NCBI RefSeq assembly: GCF_000559085.1
Contig: NZ_JALN02000001.1
Location: forward strand, 1,364,001 to 1,428,000
Direction: 5' to 3'
Length of the DNA: 64,000 nt
Source of the DNA: Mycolicibacterium aromaticivorans JS19b1 = JCM 16368
Lineage (GTDB): Bacteria > Actinomycetota > Actinomycetes > Mycobacteriales > Mycobacteriaceae
Positions within the stretch are counted from its first letter, which is position 1, and each line of letters begins with the position of its first letter. The translations under genes were made by a program, and so were the position numbers. Under the pieces are notes generated by a model. The model had not been told where the DNA came from and did no database searches. It saw nothing but the letters and a program-made list of their open reading frames with translations. Below, piece by piece: positions 34,985-43,689 of this stretch.

Positions 34985-37072
34985 ATGCCATCGGCGATCG
35001 GGTGGTGCCGCACCGGCGGCTTGGCGGTTGCCGTGGGCGCTTGCCTTGCGCTGAGCTGCCCCGCTGTCGCGGCCGCGGACTCACACGACTCCAGCAGCTC
35101 GTCGCACAGCGTCGGCCACGCCAAACCCACAAGCGGCGTCGCCTCGCCGGCCCGCAATCGCCTATCCGGTAAGGCGCCGAGCGCCGGCAGGCCTGAGCCC
35201 GCGATCGCCGTGCGCACACCGAACCCCGTCGAATCGGTTTTCTCGGCGGTCCTTGGCGCACTGACCTTCGCGCGCCGCGAGTTCGAGCACACACTGTTCA
35301 ACAAGGCGCCGACGATCAACTACGACCCGACAAACAACAGCCTCGCCACCGGCGATGCCATCACCGGCAACGTCGGCGCGACGGATCCCGAGAACGACCC
35401 GCTGGCCTACAAGATCAAGCAGCAGCCGACGTCGGGGACGGTGACCATCGACGCCCACGGCACCTTCGTCTACACGCCCGCTGCGCCGATGCAGCCCGGG
35501 GACACCGCCCAGTTCGTCGTCGCCGTCATCGACCGCGGATTGGGGCTGCACGGAATCCGCTCGCTGCTCTCGCCGCAGACCGCAGGCACCACCACCGCCA
35601 CCATCACGGTGGCGGCCATCGTTGCCGAGCCACCGCAGCTGAGCATCTCCGATGCCACCGCGACGGAGCCCGGGACCCGGGTCGGTGCCGGCTACTGGCA
35701 CACCAGCGGCAACCAAATCCTCGATGCCGCAGGCAATCCCGTGCAGATCGCCGGCGTCAACTGGTACGGCTTCGAAGGCTACAACGGCGTCCCCGACGGG
35801 CTGTGGACACGCAATTACAAAGACATGATGGACCAGATCGCCGCCGAGGGGTTCAACACGATTCGACTGCCCTACTCCCAGGACGTCCTGCACGGCCAGA
35901 TCCCGGGCAACAGCATCGATTTCACGATCAATCCCGACCTGCAAGGTCTGACGTCGATCCAGGTGATGGACAAGATCATCGACTACGCGGGCCAGATCGG
36001 GCTCAAAGTCATTCTCGACCACCATCGCAACGACGCCGGTGTCAGCACGACGGCCAACGGCCTCTGGTACGACGACAAGTACAGCGAGACCGACTGGGTC
36101 AACGACTGGGTGACGCTGGCTGCCCGCTACGCCGGGAACCCGACCGTGATAGGCGTCGACCTGCACAATGAGCCGTACAACTGCACCTGGGGCGGCGGCG
36201 GCGCCGACGACTGGGCCCGTGCTGCCGAGCGAGCGGGAAATGCGGTCCTCGCGGTCAACCCCAACCTGTTGATCATTGTTGAGGGCATCGGCGTCTACAA
36301 CAACCAATACTATTGGTACGGAGGCAATTTGATGGGCGTCAAGGATCGTCCGATCGTGCTGAACGTGCCGAACCGCGTGGTCTACTCCCCGCACGACTAT
36401 GGCAATTCGCTGTTCCCCCAGGCCTGGTTCGCCGGCGACAATTTCGGCGCAGGCCTGCCCGGCGTGTTCACGAACGCCTGGGGCTACATCTACAAGGACA
36501 ACATCGCGCCGATCTACCTGGGCGAGTTCGGCACCAGCCTGACCGACCCGAAGGACGTCGTCTGGTTCGGTGCCCTCACCGCCTACCTGTCCGGCGATCT
36601 CGACAACAACGGAAGCATCGACATCCCCGCCGGTACCGAACCCATGAGCTGGACGTACTGGGCGTGGAATGCGAGCTTCGACGACAACGGCGGCATCCTG
36701 GGCAGCGACTGGACCACGGTCGACCCGAACAAGATGGCCTACCTCAAGCCCATTCAATTCCACTTCAGCGACCGCACCGGTACGTCGGTGGCCACGTTCA
36801 CCGTGACCCTGACCGCCCCATCAGACCAGACCGTCACGGTGCACTACGCCACCGCCGGCGGCACGGCCGTCGAGGCCAGCGACTTCGTCGGCGCCGCGGG
36901 CACCGTGACATTCTTGCCCGGTGAGACCAGCAAAACCGTTGCGGTGACGGTACTCGGCGATTCGGCGGCACAGAACAACGAGACGTTCACCGTCGTGCTG
37001 TCTGCTCCGGCCAACGCCACGTTGGCTGACGCCACGGGCGTGGGCACCATCGTGGACAACCCGGTGGTCTAG
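34985..37072 (+). CDS. secreted GH5 cellulase-like glycosidase nested in a Calx-beta domain
   Basis: A 695-residue secreted protein. Signal peptide of about 30 residues (RTGGLAVAVGACLALSCPAVAA), a Ser/Pro linker, a VCBS/cadherin-like module (about 108-190; AITGNVGATDPENDPLAY), then what reads as the first Calx-beta strand (LSISDATATEPGT, about 219-231). The GH5 (cellulase) catalytic domain follows (about 235-595) with acid/base Glu in DLHNEP (about 396) and nucleophile Glu in YLGEFG (about 514). The remaining Calx-beta strands end the protein (GTSVATFTVTLTAPSDQTVT ... GETSKTVAVTVLGD ... GTIVDNP). ATG 34985 has the ribosome site GGGGGGAC. Substrate (beta-1,4-glucan or other) is inferred from family only. 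It converges on fadD with a 4-nt overlap. Confidence 0.87.
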   Translation: MPSAIGWCRTGGLAVAVGACLALSCPAVAAADSHDSSSSSHSVGHAKPTSGVASPARNRLSGKAPSAGRPEPAIAVRTPNPVESVFSAVLGALTFARREFEHTLFNKAPTINYDPTNNSLATGDAITGNVGATDPENDPLAYKIKQQPTSGTVTIDAHGTFVYTPAAPMQPGDTAQFVVAVIDRGLGLHGIRSLLSPQTAGTTTATITVAAIVAEPPQLSISDATATEPGTRVGAGYWHTSGNQILDAAGNPVQIAGVNWYGFEGYNGVPDGLWTRNYKDMMDQIAAEGFNTIRLPYSQDVLHGQIPGNSIDFTINPDLQGLTSIQVMDKIIDYAGQIGLKVILDHHRNDAGVSTTANGLWYDDKYSETDWVNDWVTLAARYAGNPTVIGVDLHNEPYNCTWGGGGADDWARAAERAGNAVLAVNPNLLIIVEGIGVYNNQYYWYGGNLMGVKDRPIVLNVPNRVVYSPHDYGNSLFPQAWFAGDNFGAGLPGVFTNAWGYIYKDNIAPIYLGEFGTSLTDPKDVVWFGALTAYLSGDLDNNGSIDIPAGTEPMSWTYWAWNASFDDNGGILGSDWTTVDPNKMAYLKPIQFHFSDRTGTSVATFTVTLTAPSDQTVTVHYATAGGTAVEASDFVGAAGTVTFLPGETSKTVAVTVLGDSAAQNNETFTVVLSAPANATLADATGVGTIVDNPVV

Positions 37073-38643
37073 CCGAGAACCCGGTAGCTGGTCTCGCGCG
37101 GTCCGCGCTCCCACAGCACGCCGTCGCCTGCGGTCACACCCTCGGCGCTCAGTTCCCGCTTGAGGATCTTGTTGGTGGCGGTCTGCGGCAGGTCATCGTT
37201 GATGCGGACGAATCTCGGCCAGGCCTTCGGCGACAGATCCGGCTGACCGGACAGGAACTCCTCGAATTCCGCGGTTGTCAATGATTCGCCCTGGCGCAGA
37301 ACAAGTGCCGCCATCACCTGATCGCCCACCCGCTCGTCGGGCACGGCGTACACCGCGACCTGGCTGAGTCTCGGGAGCCGCAGCAAGATCCGCTCGATGG
37401 GCGCGGCGGCCATGTTCTCCCCGTCAACCCGCATCCAGTCCGACGTCCGGCCTGCGAGGTAGATCCAGCCGTCGGCGTCGCGGTAGGCGAGGTCACCGGT
37501 CCAGTACATACCGTGCCGGAGCCGCTCGGAGGTCGCCGCCGGGTCGTTGTAGTAGCCGGTGAACGGCCCGGAGCCGGTGGTATTGACCAACTCCCCGACC
37601 GCGTCGTCGGCATTGAGCAGGGCGCCATTGTCGTCGAAAACGGCGGTGGCACACTCGGTCAGGGTGTCGGGATCATAGATCGACACCCCACCCCAGCCCT
37701 TGCCGATCGAGCCGGGCGGGGTACCGTCCTCGCGGACCACGACGACGGCGAACTCGCTGGAGCCGAATCCGTCGATGATGCGGCAGCCGAAACGCCGTGA
37801 GAAGTCGGCGATATCGCGTTCGGTGGCCTCGTTGCCGTACATGATGCGCAGCGGGTTGTCGGCGTCGTCGGGCTGTTCGGGGGTGGCCAGCACCAGCGCC
37901 AACGGCTTACCGACGTAGTTCATGAATGTCACGCCGTAGCGACGCAGATCGGGCAGCAACCGCGACACCGAGAACTTCACCGGCACCATGGCCGCTCCGG
38001 CGGTGACCGCCACCGAGAACCCGACGGCCACCCCGTTGGAGTGGAACAGCGGCATCGCGAGATAGCACACGTCCTCGGCGGTGATGTCCATCTGGGCCAC
38101 CAGGCTCAGACCACACATCACGCTCATCGTATGGACGAAGGGCACCGCCTTGGGGTTGCCGCTGGTGCCGGAGGTGAAGATCATCATGAACGGATCGGTG
38201 CCGGTGACCTCATGCGGCACAAGCGTTTTCGCGGTCGCCACGGCTTCGGTGTAGCGCGGGCCTGCCACGTTCAGCACGGTGACGCCCGAGAGGTCCAGTC
38301 CTTCGATCAGCGGAGCGTGGTCGTCGTCGACCAGTAGCAGCTGGCAATCCGAGCGCGTGATGTCCGACCTCAGGCCCTCGCCGCGGCGGGTGGTGTTGAT
38401 CCCGCACAGCACATAGCCGCCGAGCGCGGCAGCGGCCATCGACCGCACGTAGGCCGGCGAATTCGTCATCAGCGCACCGACGTGTCTCGGCCGTGCCGGA
38501 TCCAGCAGAGCCAGCAGTGCGGAGGCCTCCGCTGCGGCGCCGGCCAGGTACTCACGCCACGTCCAGGTGCGTTCCGGTGAGATCACCGCGACGGAGTCAT
38601 CGTCCATGCGGGTGCGCAACAGCTTCTGGACGGTGTCGATCAC
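37069..38643 (-). CDS. fatty-acid/steroid acyl-CoA synthetase (FadD17-like)
   Basis: A 524-residue AMP-forming ligase. The P-loop IFTSGTSGNPKA, the adenylate motifs GFGSSEF and YWTGDLAYRDADGWIYLAGRTSDW, and the C-terminal catalytic Lys in TATNKILKREL are all present. The length and the YVRSMAAAALGGYVLCGINTT opening resemble FadD17, which pairs with fadE26/fadE27 in M. tuberculosis. It is the last gene of a seven-gene minus-strand operon (43466 to 37069); its ATG overlaps the preceding DUF35 stop by 4 nt. It would activate the acid whose CoA ester the upstream enzymes oxidise and cleave. The exact substrate is not deducible. Confidence 0.85.
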   Translation of the reverse strand: MIDTVQKLLRTRMDDDSVAVISPERTWTWREYLAGAAAEASALLALLDPARPRHVGALMTNSPAYVRSMAAAALGGYVLCGINTTRRGEGLRSDITRSDCQLLLVDDDHAPLIEGLDLSGVTVLNVAGPRYTEAVATAKTLVPHEVTGTDPFMMIFTSGTSGNPKAVPFVHTMSVMCGLSLVAQMDITAEDVCYLAMPLFHSNGVAVGFSVAVTAGAAMVPVKFSVSRLLPDLRRYGVTFMNYVGKPLALVLATPEQPDDADNPLRIMYGNEATERDIADFSRRFGCRIIDGFGSSEFAVVVVREDGTPPGSIGKGWGGVSIYDPDTLTECATAVFDDNGALLNADDAVGELVNTTGSGPFTGYYNDPAATSERLRHGMYWTGDLAYRDADGWIYLAGRTSDWMRVDGENMAAAPIERILLRLPRLSQVAVYAVPDERVGDQVMAALVLRQGESLTTAEFEEFLSGQPDLSPKAWPRFVRINDDLPQTATNKILKRELSAEGVTAGDGVLWERGPRETSYRVLG

Positions 38644-39053
38644 GCGTCCGCCGGGCGGTAGCGCAGCAGGGTCATCCCGGTGCCGGGGAGGTCACAGAAC
38701 ACCGGGGCGACACGCATCCCGATCCGGATGTTCTCCGGGTCGACGTCGACCAACTCTGTCGAGAATCGCGGCCCGACATCCCATTGCACGACGGCGGGAA
38801 GCTGCGGCAGTGCGTCGGCCCACGGCGGACCGGTCGGGCGGCGGGCCACCGTATAGGTGTACAACGTTGCGGCGCCGTCGATCTCGCGCCACTCCAGGTC
38901 GTCGGCCAGGGTGCCCGGCGCAAGCGTCCGCGGATAGAACACGTAGCGGCCGGCCGACGGTGAGTACTGCACCAGGATCCGGTGCTGGGCCAGCGCATCC
39001 CAGAACGGCTGCGACACCGGCGTGGGTTCGGGAACGGGCATCGGCTCGGCCAT
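38640..39053 (-). CDS. DUF35 OB-fold protein lacking its zinc ribbon, thiolase partner
   Basis: A 137-residue acyl-CoA-associated OB-fold protein. DUF35 proteins normally open with a rubredoxin-like zinc ribbon (C-x2-C...C-x2-C). Here that segment reads LVQYSPSAGRYVFYPRTLAPG with no cysteine. The OB part (YTYTVARRPTGPPW ... PAVVQWDV, and GMRVAPVF) is intact. In the mycobacterial igr operon a DUF35 domain binds the thiolase-like Ltp2 to form an aldolase, so I infer the same partnership with the gene just upstream. ATG 39053 overlaps the thiolase stop by one nucleotide and the stop overlaps fadD. Confidence 0.82.
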   Translation of the reverse strand: MAEPMPVPEPTPVSQPFWDALAQHRILVQYSPSAGRYVFYPRTLAPGTLADDLEWREIDGAATLYTYTVARRPTGPPWADALPQLPAVVQWDVGPRFSTELVDVDPENIRIGMRVAPVFCDLPGTGMTLLRYRPADA

Positions 39054-40252
39054 CAGTCGCCCCCCAACACCAATGCCACCTGCTCACTCATGATCCCGCC
39101 GGTCCCGGCGACGAACGCGGTGTTGGCGTCGCGAACCTGCGCCGCCGCCGAGCGGCCCATCAACTGGCGGGCGGCGTCGACCACGTGGTGCATGCCCCCG
39201 GACATCCCGGCCTGCCCGTAGGACAGCTGGCCGCCTGCGGTATTGAGGGGGAAGTCGCCGCGGAAGGTCAGGTCGCGGTCCTTGATCCAGCTCATGCCCT
39301 GGCCCTTCGGGCAGAACCCGGCGTCCTCCAGGGTCATCAGCACCGTGATCGTGTAGCAGTCGTAGACCGACGCGATGTCGACGTCGGCCGGTGTGAGCCC
39401 CGCCATCGCGAAGGCCCGGCCGGCCGAGCGGGCGATGGGGGTGTCCATCGGATCCTGGGCGTACGTGGTGGTCTTGAAGGCGATGTGCTCACCGAAACCC
39501 TTGATCCACACCGGACGATGACGGCTCCTGCGGGCCACATCGGCATTGGCGATCAGTACCCCGGTGCCACCGTGGACGGGCATGACGATCTCCAGCATGC
39601 GGATCGGGTCTGCGATCATCGGGCTGGCGAGCACGTCCGCTTCGGTGATCGGCTTGCCGTGGAACACCGCGCCGGGATGCGCACAGGCATTGGTGCGTTG
39701 ATCCACCACGATCTTAGCCAAGGCCGACGGATCATAGCCGTACTGCGCGCCGTAGCGTTGGGCGATCTGGGCGAACGGGGCGTTCTGCCCGACGTTGCCG
39801 TAGGGGATCTCGTATTCGGCCTGTGGCGACCCGTAGTTGTTGCTCGACGCCCCAAACCAACTCGGCGCCAACGGCTCCCGCCGAACCGATCGGGGCAGAG
39901 CCCGGGAGCCGGGCAGCACGGCCAGCACCGCGTCGCACAGCCCGAGCTCGACGGCGACGGCCGCGCGCCACACCATGGCCGCCGAGGTCGCACCGCCCAG
40001 GTCCACCCGCTCACCGAAATCGATGGGCAACCCCAGGTATTCACTCAAGGTGGCCGGCACGAACATGTCCGATTCGGCCAGTCCGTGCGAGATCAGCCCG
40101 TTGACCACGCTTGCGTCCAACCCGGCGTCGTCGAGCACCAGCTTGGTCAGCGCCGCGTACTGGTCGAGGGTGAACAGTCCCGGACCGGTCGGCTTGCGCT
40201 CGGCGGGCAGCTCCGCGATGCCGACGATCGCCGCCGCCCCGGCCAGCTTCAT
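39053..40252 (-). CDS. thiolase-like lipid-transfer protein / side-chain aldolase (Ltp-like)
   Basis: A 399-residue thiolase-fold protein. The nucleophilic Cys motif of true thiolases (CxSG) is replaced by DLGGATSAAMVW, and the segment VYDCYTITVLMTLEDAGFC has the YDCxT pattern of Ltp2-type proteins, which use tyrosines for retro-aldol cleavage. The C-terminal GGQLSYGQAGMSGGMHHVVDA fits the family. Role inferred: cleavage of a beta-hydroxy acyl-CoA made by the neighbouring MaoC hydratase. ATG 40252 is coupled (TGATG) to the preceding hydratase gene. Confidence 0.86.
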   Translation of the reverse strand: MKLAGAAAIVGIAELPAERKPTGPGLFTLDQYAALTKLVLDDAGLDASVVNGLISHGLAESDMFVPATLSEYLGLPIDFGERVDLGGATSAAMVWRAAVAVELGLCDAVLAVLPGSRALPRSVRREPLAPSWFGASSNNYGSPQAEYEIPYGNVGQNAPFAQIAQRYGAQYGYDPSALAKIVVDQRTNACAHPGAVFHGKPITEADVLASPMIADPIRMLEIVMPVHGGTGVLIANADVARRSRHRPVWIKGFGEHIAFKTTTYAQDPMDTPIARSAGRAFAMAGLTPADVDIASVYDCYTITVLMTLEDAGFCPKGQGMSWIKDRDLTFRGDFPLNTAGGQLSYGQAGMSGGMHHVVDAARQLMGRSAAAQVRDANTAFVAGTGGIMSEQVALVLGGD

Positions 40253-40689
40253 CAGGAATCCTCGCGGCGGCGAGGCAGTTCCACGGTGGCGGTGCCGGGC
40301 ATCAGAACCTCGGCGTCTCGCCTGCCTGCGATCTCCAGGTCCACCAACGCGCGGTCCGCCTCGATCCGCTTGGCGGTGACCGTGCCGCCGAAGGTCAGTG
40401 GCTGCCCCGGGAATGCCACCCCGCGGTTCTGCACCGAGTAGTTCACCAGCTTGCCGCGGCCACCGATCCAGTCGGTGAGCGCGCGGGCCAGCAGCGCGGC
40501 CTGCAGCGGTCCCTGCACCAGGACGTCGTCGTAACCCTCTTGGTCGCGGGCCCACTGCTTGTCGTAGTGGATCCGGTGGCCGTTGTAGGTGGCGGCGCTG
40601 AAGAAGAACATCTGCGTCTCGTCGACGGTGACGGTGAGCTCCGGTATCCGCTCACCGGGTTCGACGTCGTCGAAGAACACCTGGCTCAC
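40252..40689 (-). CDS. MaoC-family enoyl-CoA hydratase, small subunit (hot-dog)
   Basis: A 145-residue hot-dog protein with the hydratase catalytic motif area FFFSAATYNGHRIHYDKQWA (His and acid-bearing helix, about residues 29-48), followed by DVLVQGPLQAALLARALTDW. By family it forms a heterodimer with the preceding FAS1-type hot-dog protein, like ChsH1/ChsH2 of the igr operon. GTG 40689 gives a GTGA overlap with that gene; a longer frame to 41055 runs entirely inside it. Confidence 0.87.
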   Translation of the reverse strand: MSQVFFDDVEPGERIPELTVTVDETQMFFFSAATYNGHRIHYDKQWARDQEGYDDVLVQGPLQAALLARALTDWIGGRGKLVNYSVQNRGVAFPGQPLTFGGTVTAKRIEADRALVDLEIAGRRDAEVLMPGTATVELPRRREDS

Positions 40690-41183
40690 GGGCGCGCAAT
40701 CATCGACGTGGACGCCTCGGCCACCAGCTCGCCGTGCTGGTTGCGGTAGACGGTGTGCCAGGTGACCAGAACGAATCGTCCTGAGCGGCCTTCCTTTTCC
40801 ACGACGGAATCGATGGTGCGGACCATCTCGATCTCGTCGCGATGATAGGCGGGCAGATGAAAGGTGGTGCTCTCGCCGCCGGCCATCCGTCGTGGCGCCT
40901 TCGGAAAGGCCAGACTGCCCGACACGGCGCCGGACGACCCGTCCTGACGAAGGCCGGCCAGCGGGCTGACCCCGAGGATCGTGTATTGCAGGTACAGCGG
41001 CGGGCAGATCACGTCGCGGTAGCCGTTGGCGCGGGCGTAATCGGGGTCGAACCACAGCGGGTTGTCATCGCCGACGGCTGCGGCCCAGCGTTGCCAATCC
41101 CGGCGGATCACCTCGCCCGTGGCGGTGGCCGCGACGGTGCCGACACGCGCCGCCGTCTCCGGGTCGATCAGACTCTCTGTCAT
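40686..41183 (-). CDS. FAS1-like dehydratase / MaoC-domain hydratase subunit
   Basis: A 165-residue hot-dog protein of the 'FAS1-like dehydratase' type: DWQRWAAAVGDDNPLWFDPDYA (about residues 29-50) and ICPPLYLQYTILG. It has no DUF35 extension, unlike ChsH2 in M. tuberculosis; here DUF35 is the separate gene at 38640. Together with the next gene it should hydrate a 2-enoyl-CoA made by the two acyl-CoA dehydrogenases. ATG 41183 overlaps the preceding fadE stop by 4 nt. Confidence 0.84.
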   Translation of the reverse strand: MTESLIDPETAARVGTVAATATGEVIRRDWQRWAAAVGDDNPLWFDPDYARANGYRDVICPPLYLQYTILGVSPLAGLRQDGSSGAVSGSLAFPKAPRRMAGGESTTFHLPAYHRDEIEMVRTIDSVVEKEGRSGRFVLVTWHTVYRNQHGELVAEASTSMIARP

Positions 41184-42286
41184 CGGCCGTCCTTGCGCCG
41201 CAACCGTTCACCGACGGCAGCCGAGCTGACCTCGTCCTCGTCGAGCCAGCCTGCGGCGATGTCGGCACCGCCGCCCAGCGTCGAGAGCACCCTGGCCCGT
41301 TCCGACCACAGGTAGAGGTCGGTCTCCACGACGTATCCCATCCCGCCGTGCAACTGGTGGGCGTCGAGGGTGGCCCACTTGGCCGCCGTGGCGGACTGGA
41401 TGCGGGCGATCGCGGTTTCCCGAACAGCGCTGCGGCCCTGGCTGATCGCCGAGATCGCGGACTGGGCGGCCAGCCGGGCCGCCGCAAGCCCGATGTGCAT
41501 GTCCGCCACGATGTGCTGGGCGGCCTGGAATGAGGCGATCGGCCTGCCGAACTGGTGGCGCACGGTGGTGTAGCGCACGGTGCGTTCGAGGACCGCCTCG
41601 CCGACGCCGACGAGATCGAGCGCGGTCAGCGCCATCGCGGCATTGGCGGTGCGACGGAGGTCGTCACGGCCCAGCGCGGCGCCGTCGTTGAGGACATCGT
41701 CGACAGGCACGTCGTCGAAGCGCACCACCGAGGCGAGGTGGCCGCCCATCAGCGCCAGCGGACGTAGCGTGACCCCGTCGTTGTGCAACCGGACGACGAA
41801 GCCGACGGTGTTGCCGGACCGGTCGAATCCGGACACGACGACGATGTCGGCGGTATCGGCGTCGTTGACGAAATCGGCTGTGCCGGTGAGTCGCCACGTG
41901 CCGTCACGATCCTGGTCGGCGCGCATGGTGGCGGTCACATCGGCTGCGTCATTCGGATTCCAGAGCGCGGTGGTGGCGGCGATCCGTCCGGCGGTCAGGT
42001 CGGGCAGCCACGTGACGCACGACTTCTCACCGCCGAGGATGTGCAGCGCGTGCGCGGCGATCGCGGTGCTGTGCACGCGCATCGGGCAGAGGGCCCGGCC
42101 GGCTTCGCGGGCGAAGATTCCGAGATCCGAAAGGGATCCGCCGGACCCGCCATAGACTTCGGGCAGCCCCAGCCCCATCACGCCGGCCGTCGCGAGGTCA
42201 CCCCAGAGATCGGCGCGTCCGGCGGCCAGCAGGCCGCGCAGACTGGCTTCCAGGTCGCGATCATCTTGCGAGGGAACGAGTTTCAT
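41180..42286 (-). CDS. acyl-CoA dehydrogenase, FadE27/FadE29-like partner subunit
   Basis: A 368-residue acyl-CoA dehydrogenase fold (ATAGVMGLGLPEVYGGSGGS; LTGTADFVNDADTADIVVV; FQAAQHIVADMHIGLAAARL; LHGGMGYVVETDLYLWSERARV). The usual C-terminal FAD motif GGTNEI is missing and replaced by STLGGGADIAAG, as in subunits of heterotetrameric (alpha2beta2) steroid acyl-CoA dehydrogenases where FAD sites are shared. ATG 42286 follows the first fadE stop by one nucleotide; the longer frame into the upstream gene is a shadow. It probably forms a complex with that neighbour. Confidence 0.86.
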   Translation of the reverse strand: MKLVPSQDDRDLEASLRGLLAAGRADLWGDLATAGVMGLGLPEVYGGSGGSLSDLGIFAREAGRALCPMRVHSTAIAAHALHILGGEKSCVTWLPDLTAGRIAATTALWNPNDAADVTATMRADQDRDGTWRLTGTADFVNDADTADIVVVSGFDRSGNTVGFVVRLHNDGVTLRPLALMGGHLASVVRFDDVPVDDVLNDGAALGRDDLRRTANAAMALTALDLVGVGEAVLERTVRYTTVRHQFGRPIASFQAAQHIVADMHIGLAAARLAAQSAISAISQGRSAVRETAIARIQSATAAKWATLDAHQLHGGMGYVVETDLYLWSERARVLSTLGGGADIAAGWLDEDEVSSAAVGERLRRKDGR

Positions 42287-42287
42287 C

Positions 42288-43466
42288 TCACCGTCCGTAG
42301 GAGGGCATGCTGTTGCCGCGCTGGGCGATGACGTCGCGGAGCACCTCATTGGTACCGCCGCCGAAGCGCATGAGGGGTGCGAACCGGTACAGCTTCTCGA
42401 ACCGTCCGCCGGCCGGCGCCTCCGAATTGCGATGCGCCAGTAGGCCTTCCGCGCCCAGCAGGTCGATACCGAGGTCGGCGATGCGCTGCCGCAACTCGCT
42501 GCTGAAGACCTTTTCAACACTGACCTCCACAGTGGGGATCACCCCGCCCGCCAACAACGACGACGCTTCGTAGCCCATCAGCCCGGCGACCTCGACGTCA
42601 GCCTCGGCCTGGGCCAGCCTGCGGCGGAAACCGGGATTGTCGATCGGGACGGTGCCGTCGCGGCGCGGCATCCGCGCCAGCACCTGCAACTCGTCGAGTG
42701 CACGCCGCAGGTCCCCGGCGTTGGTCAGCGCACCGCGCTCCAGATCGAGGGCTCCGGTGATGTAGGACCAGCCGCGGTTCTGCTCACCGATCAGATTGGT
42801 CACCGGTACCCGCACGTCGTCGAAGAAGACCTCGTTGGTCCGGTAGCCGGACCACGCTATCAACGGGCGGATCCGGACACCCGGGCTGTCCACCGGGACG
42901 ACGATCACCGAGATCCCCCGGTGCCGCTGGGCCTGCGGATCGGTGCGCACGCACAGCCATTCGTGGGTGGATCGCTGCGCGCCGCTGTTCCAGATCTTGG
43001 ATCCGTTGATCACCCATTCGTCGCCGTCACGGACTGCCTTGGTCCGCAGCGACGCCAGGTCGGTGCCGGCATCGGGCTCGGAATATCCCAGCGCACAGGT
43101 CATCTCGCCGCGCGCGATCAGCGGGAGGAACTCGCGCTTGTTCTGCTCAGTGCCGTGTCGCATGATCATCGGCGCGATCGAGGTGACGGTCAGATCCGGG
43201 CCCGGCGCACCCCAGTACTCGAACTCGGTCATCAGCAGGTGCAGGTGCACGGGACCCAACCCGAGGCCGCCGTACTCCGCAGGCCAGTTCAGGCCGAACC
43301 AGCCCTTGGCGCCGAGCTTGCGGCGAAACGCCGCCACCTCGCCACCCGGGTGCTCCAGATTGTGTTCGGCGATCTCGGCACGAAGGGCGTCAGTGACGTT
43401 CTCCCGCAGGAATTCCCGCACCTCCGCCAACCACGCGCGCTGTTCGGCGTCGAGGTCGAAATCCAC
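42288..43466 (-). CDS. acyl-CoA dehydrogenase, FadE26/FadE28-like
   Basis: A 392-residue flavoprotein with FAD-dehydrogenase hallmarks: CALGYSEPDAGTDLASLRTKA, WVINGSKIWNSGAQRSTHEW and the C-terminal RFGGGTNEVLRDVIAQRGNSMP. It is the first gene of the seven-gene operon and starts with GTG 43466, nearly leaderless with respect to the TAGGGT -10 at 43475-43480. Together with the next gene it should introduce the 2,3 double bond in a bulky acyl-CoA. The pairing mirrors fadE26-fadE27 or fadE28-fadE29 of cholesterol catabolism; the substrate is inferred, not shown. Confidence 0.87.
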   Translation of the reverse strand: MDFDLDAEQRAWLAEVREFLRENVTDALRAEIAEHNLEHPGGEVAAFRRKLGAKGWFGLNWPAEYGGLGLGPVHLHLLMTEFEYWGAPGPDLTVTSIAPMIMRHGTEQNKREFLPLIARGEMTCALGYSEPDAGTDLASLRTKAVRDGDEWVINGSKIWNSGAQRSTHEWLCVRTDPQAQRHRGISVIVVPVDSPGVRIRPLIAWSGYRTNEVFFDDVRVPVTNLIGEQNRGWSYITGALDLERGALTNAGDLRRALDELQVLARMPRRDGTVPIDNPGFRRRLAQAEADVEVAGLMGYEASSLLAGGVIPTVEVSVEKVFSSELRQRIADLGIDLLGAEGLLAHRNSEAPAGGRFEKLYRFAPLMRFGGGTNEVLRDVIAQRGNSMPSYGR

Positions 43467-43474
43467 AAGTCAGC

Positions 43475-43501
43475 ACCCTAGCCGAGTAGTTAGTCCGTCA
43501 A
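43475..43501 (-). promoter_or_regulatory. promoter of the fadE-fadD operon (-35 TTGACG, -10 TAGGGT)
   Basis: On the minus strand TTGACG (43501-43496) and TAGGGT (43480-43475) are 15 nt apart, and the -10 lies 8 nt before GTG 43466. I found no KstR- or KstR2-like palindrome around it. The rest of the 223-nt gap up to the APC permease contains GCAGGAG, a ribosome site just before ATG 43690. Confidence 0.45.
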
Positions 43502-43689
43502 CTCAATATTGCCCGGTATCGGGGTGTCACATTTCCGGCCCGGCGCTGCAGAACGCCCCGGGGCCACCTGACCACCGATTCCATTGCTGAAGTTACCTTC
43601 AGGAAAACAATTCCGCAGAATGTCCGCGTGCTGGCGACTGAAACCGTAGTCTCGTGTCGTTTCATTCAGGCGTTTGAGCAGGAGATGCC

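Noticed and set aside
43467..43689. Possible KstR/KstR2 operator in the fadE/permease gap
   Set aside because: I looked for AAC-x2-GTT and CAAG-x2-CTTG-type palindromes and found none convincing; regulation is left open.
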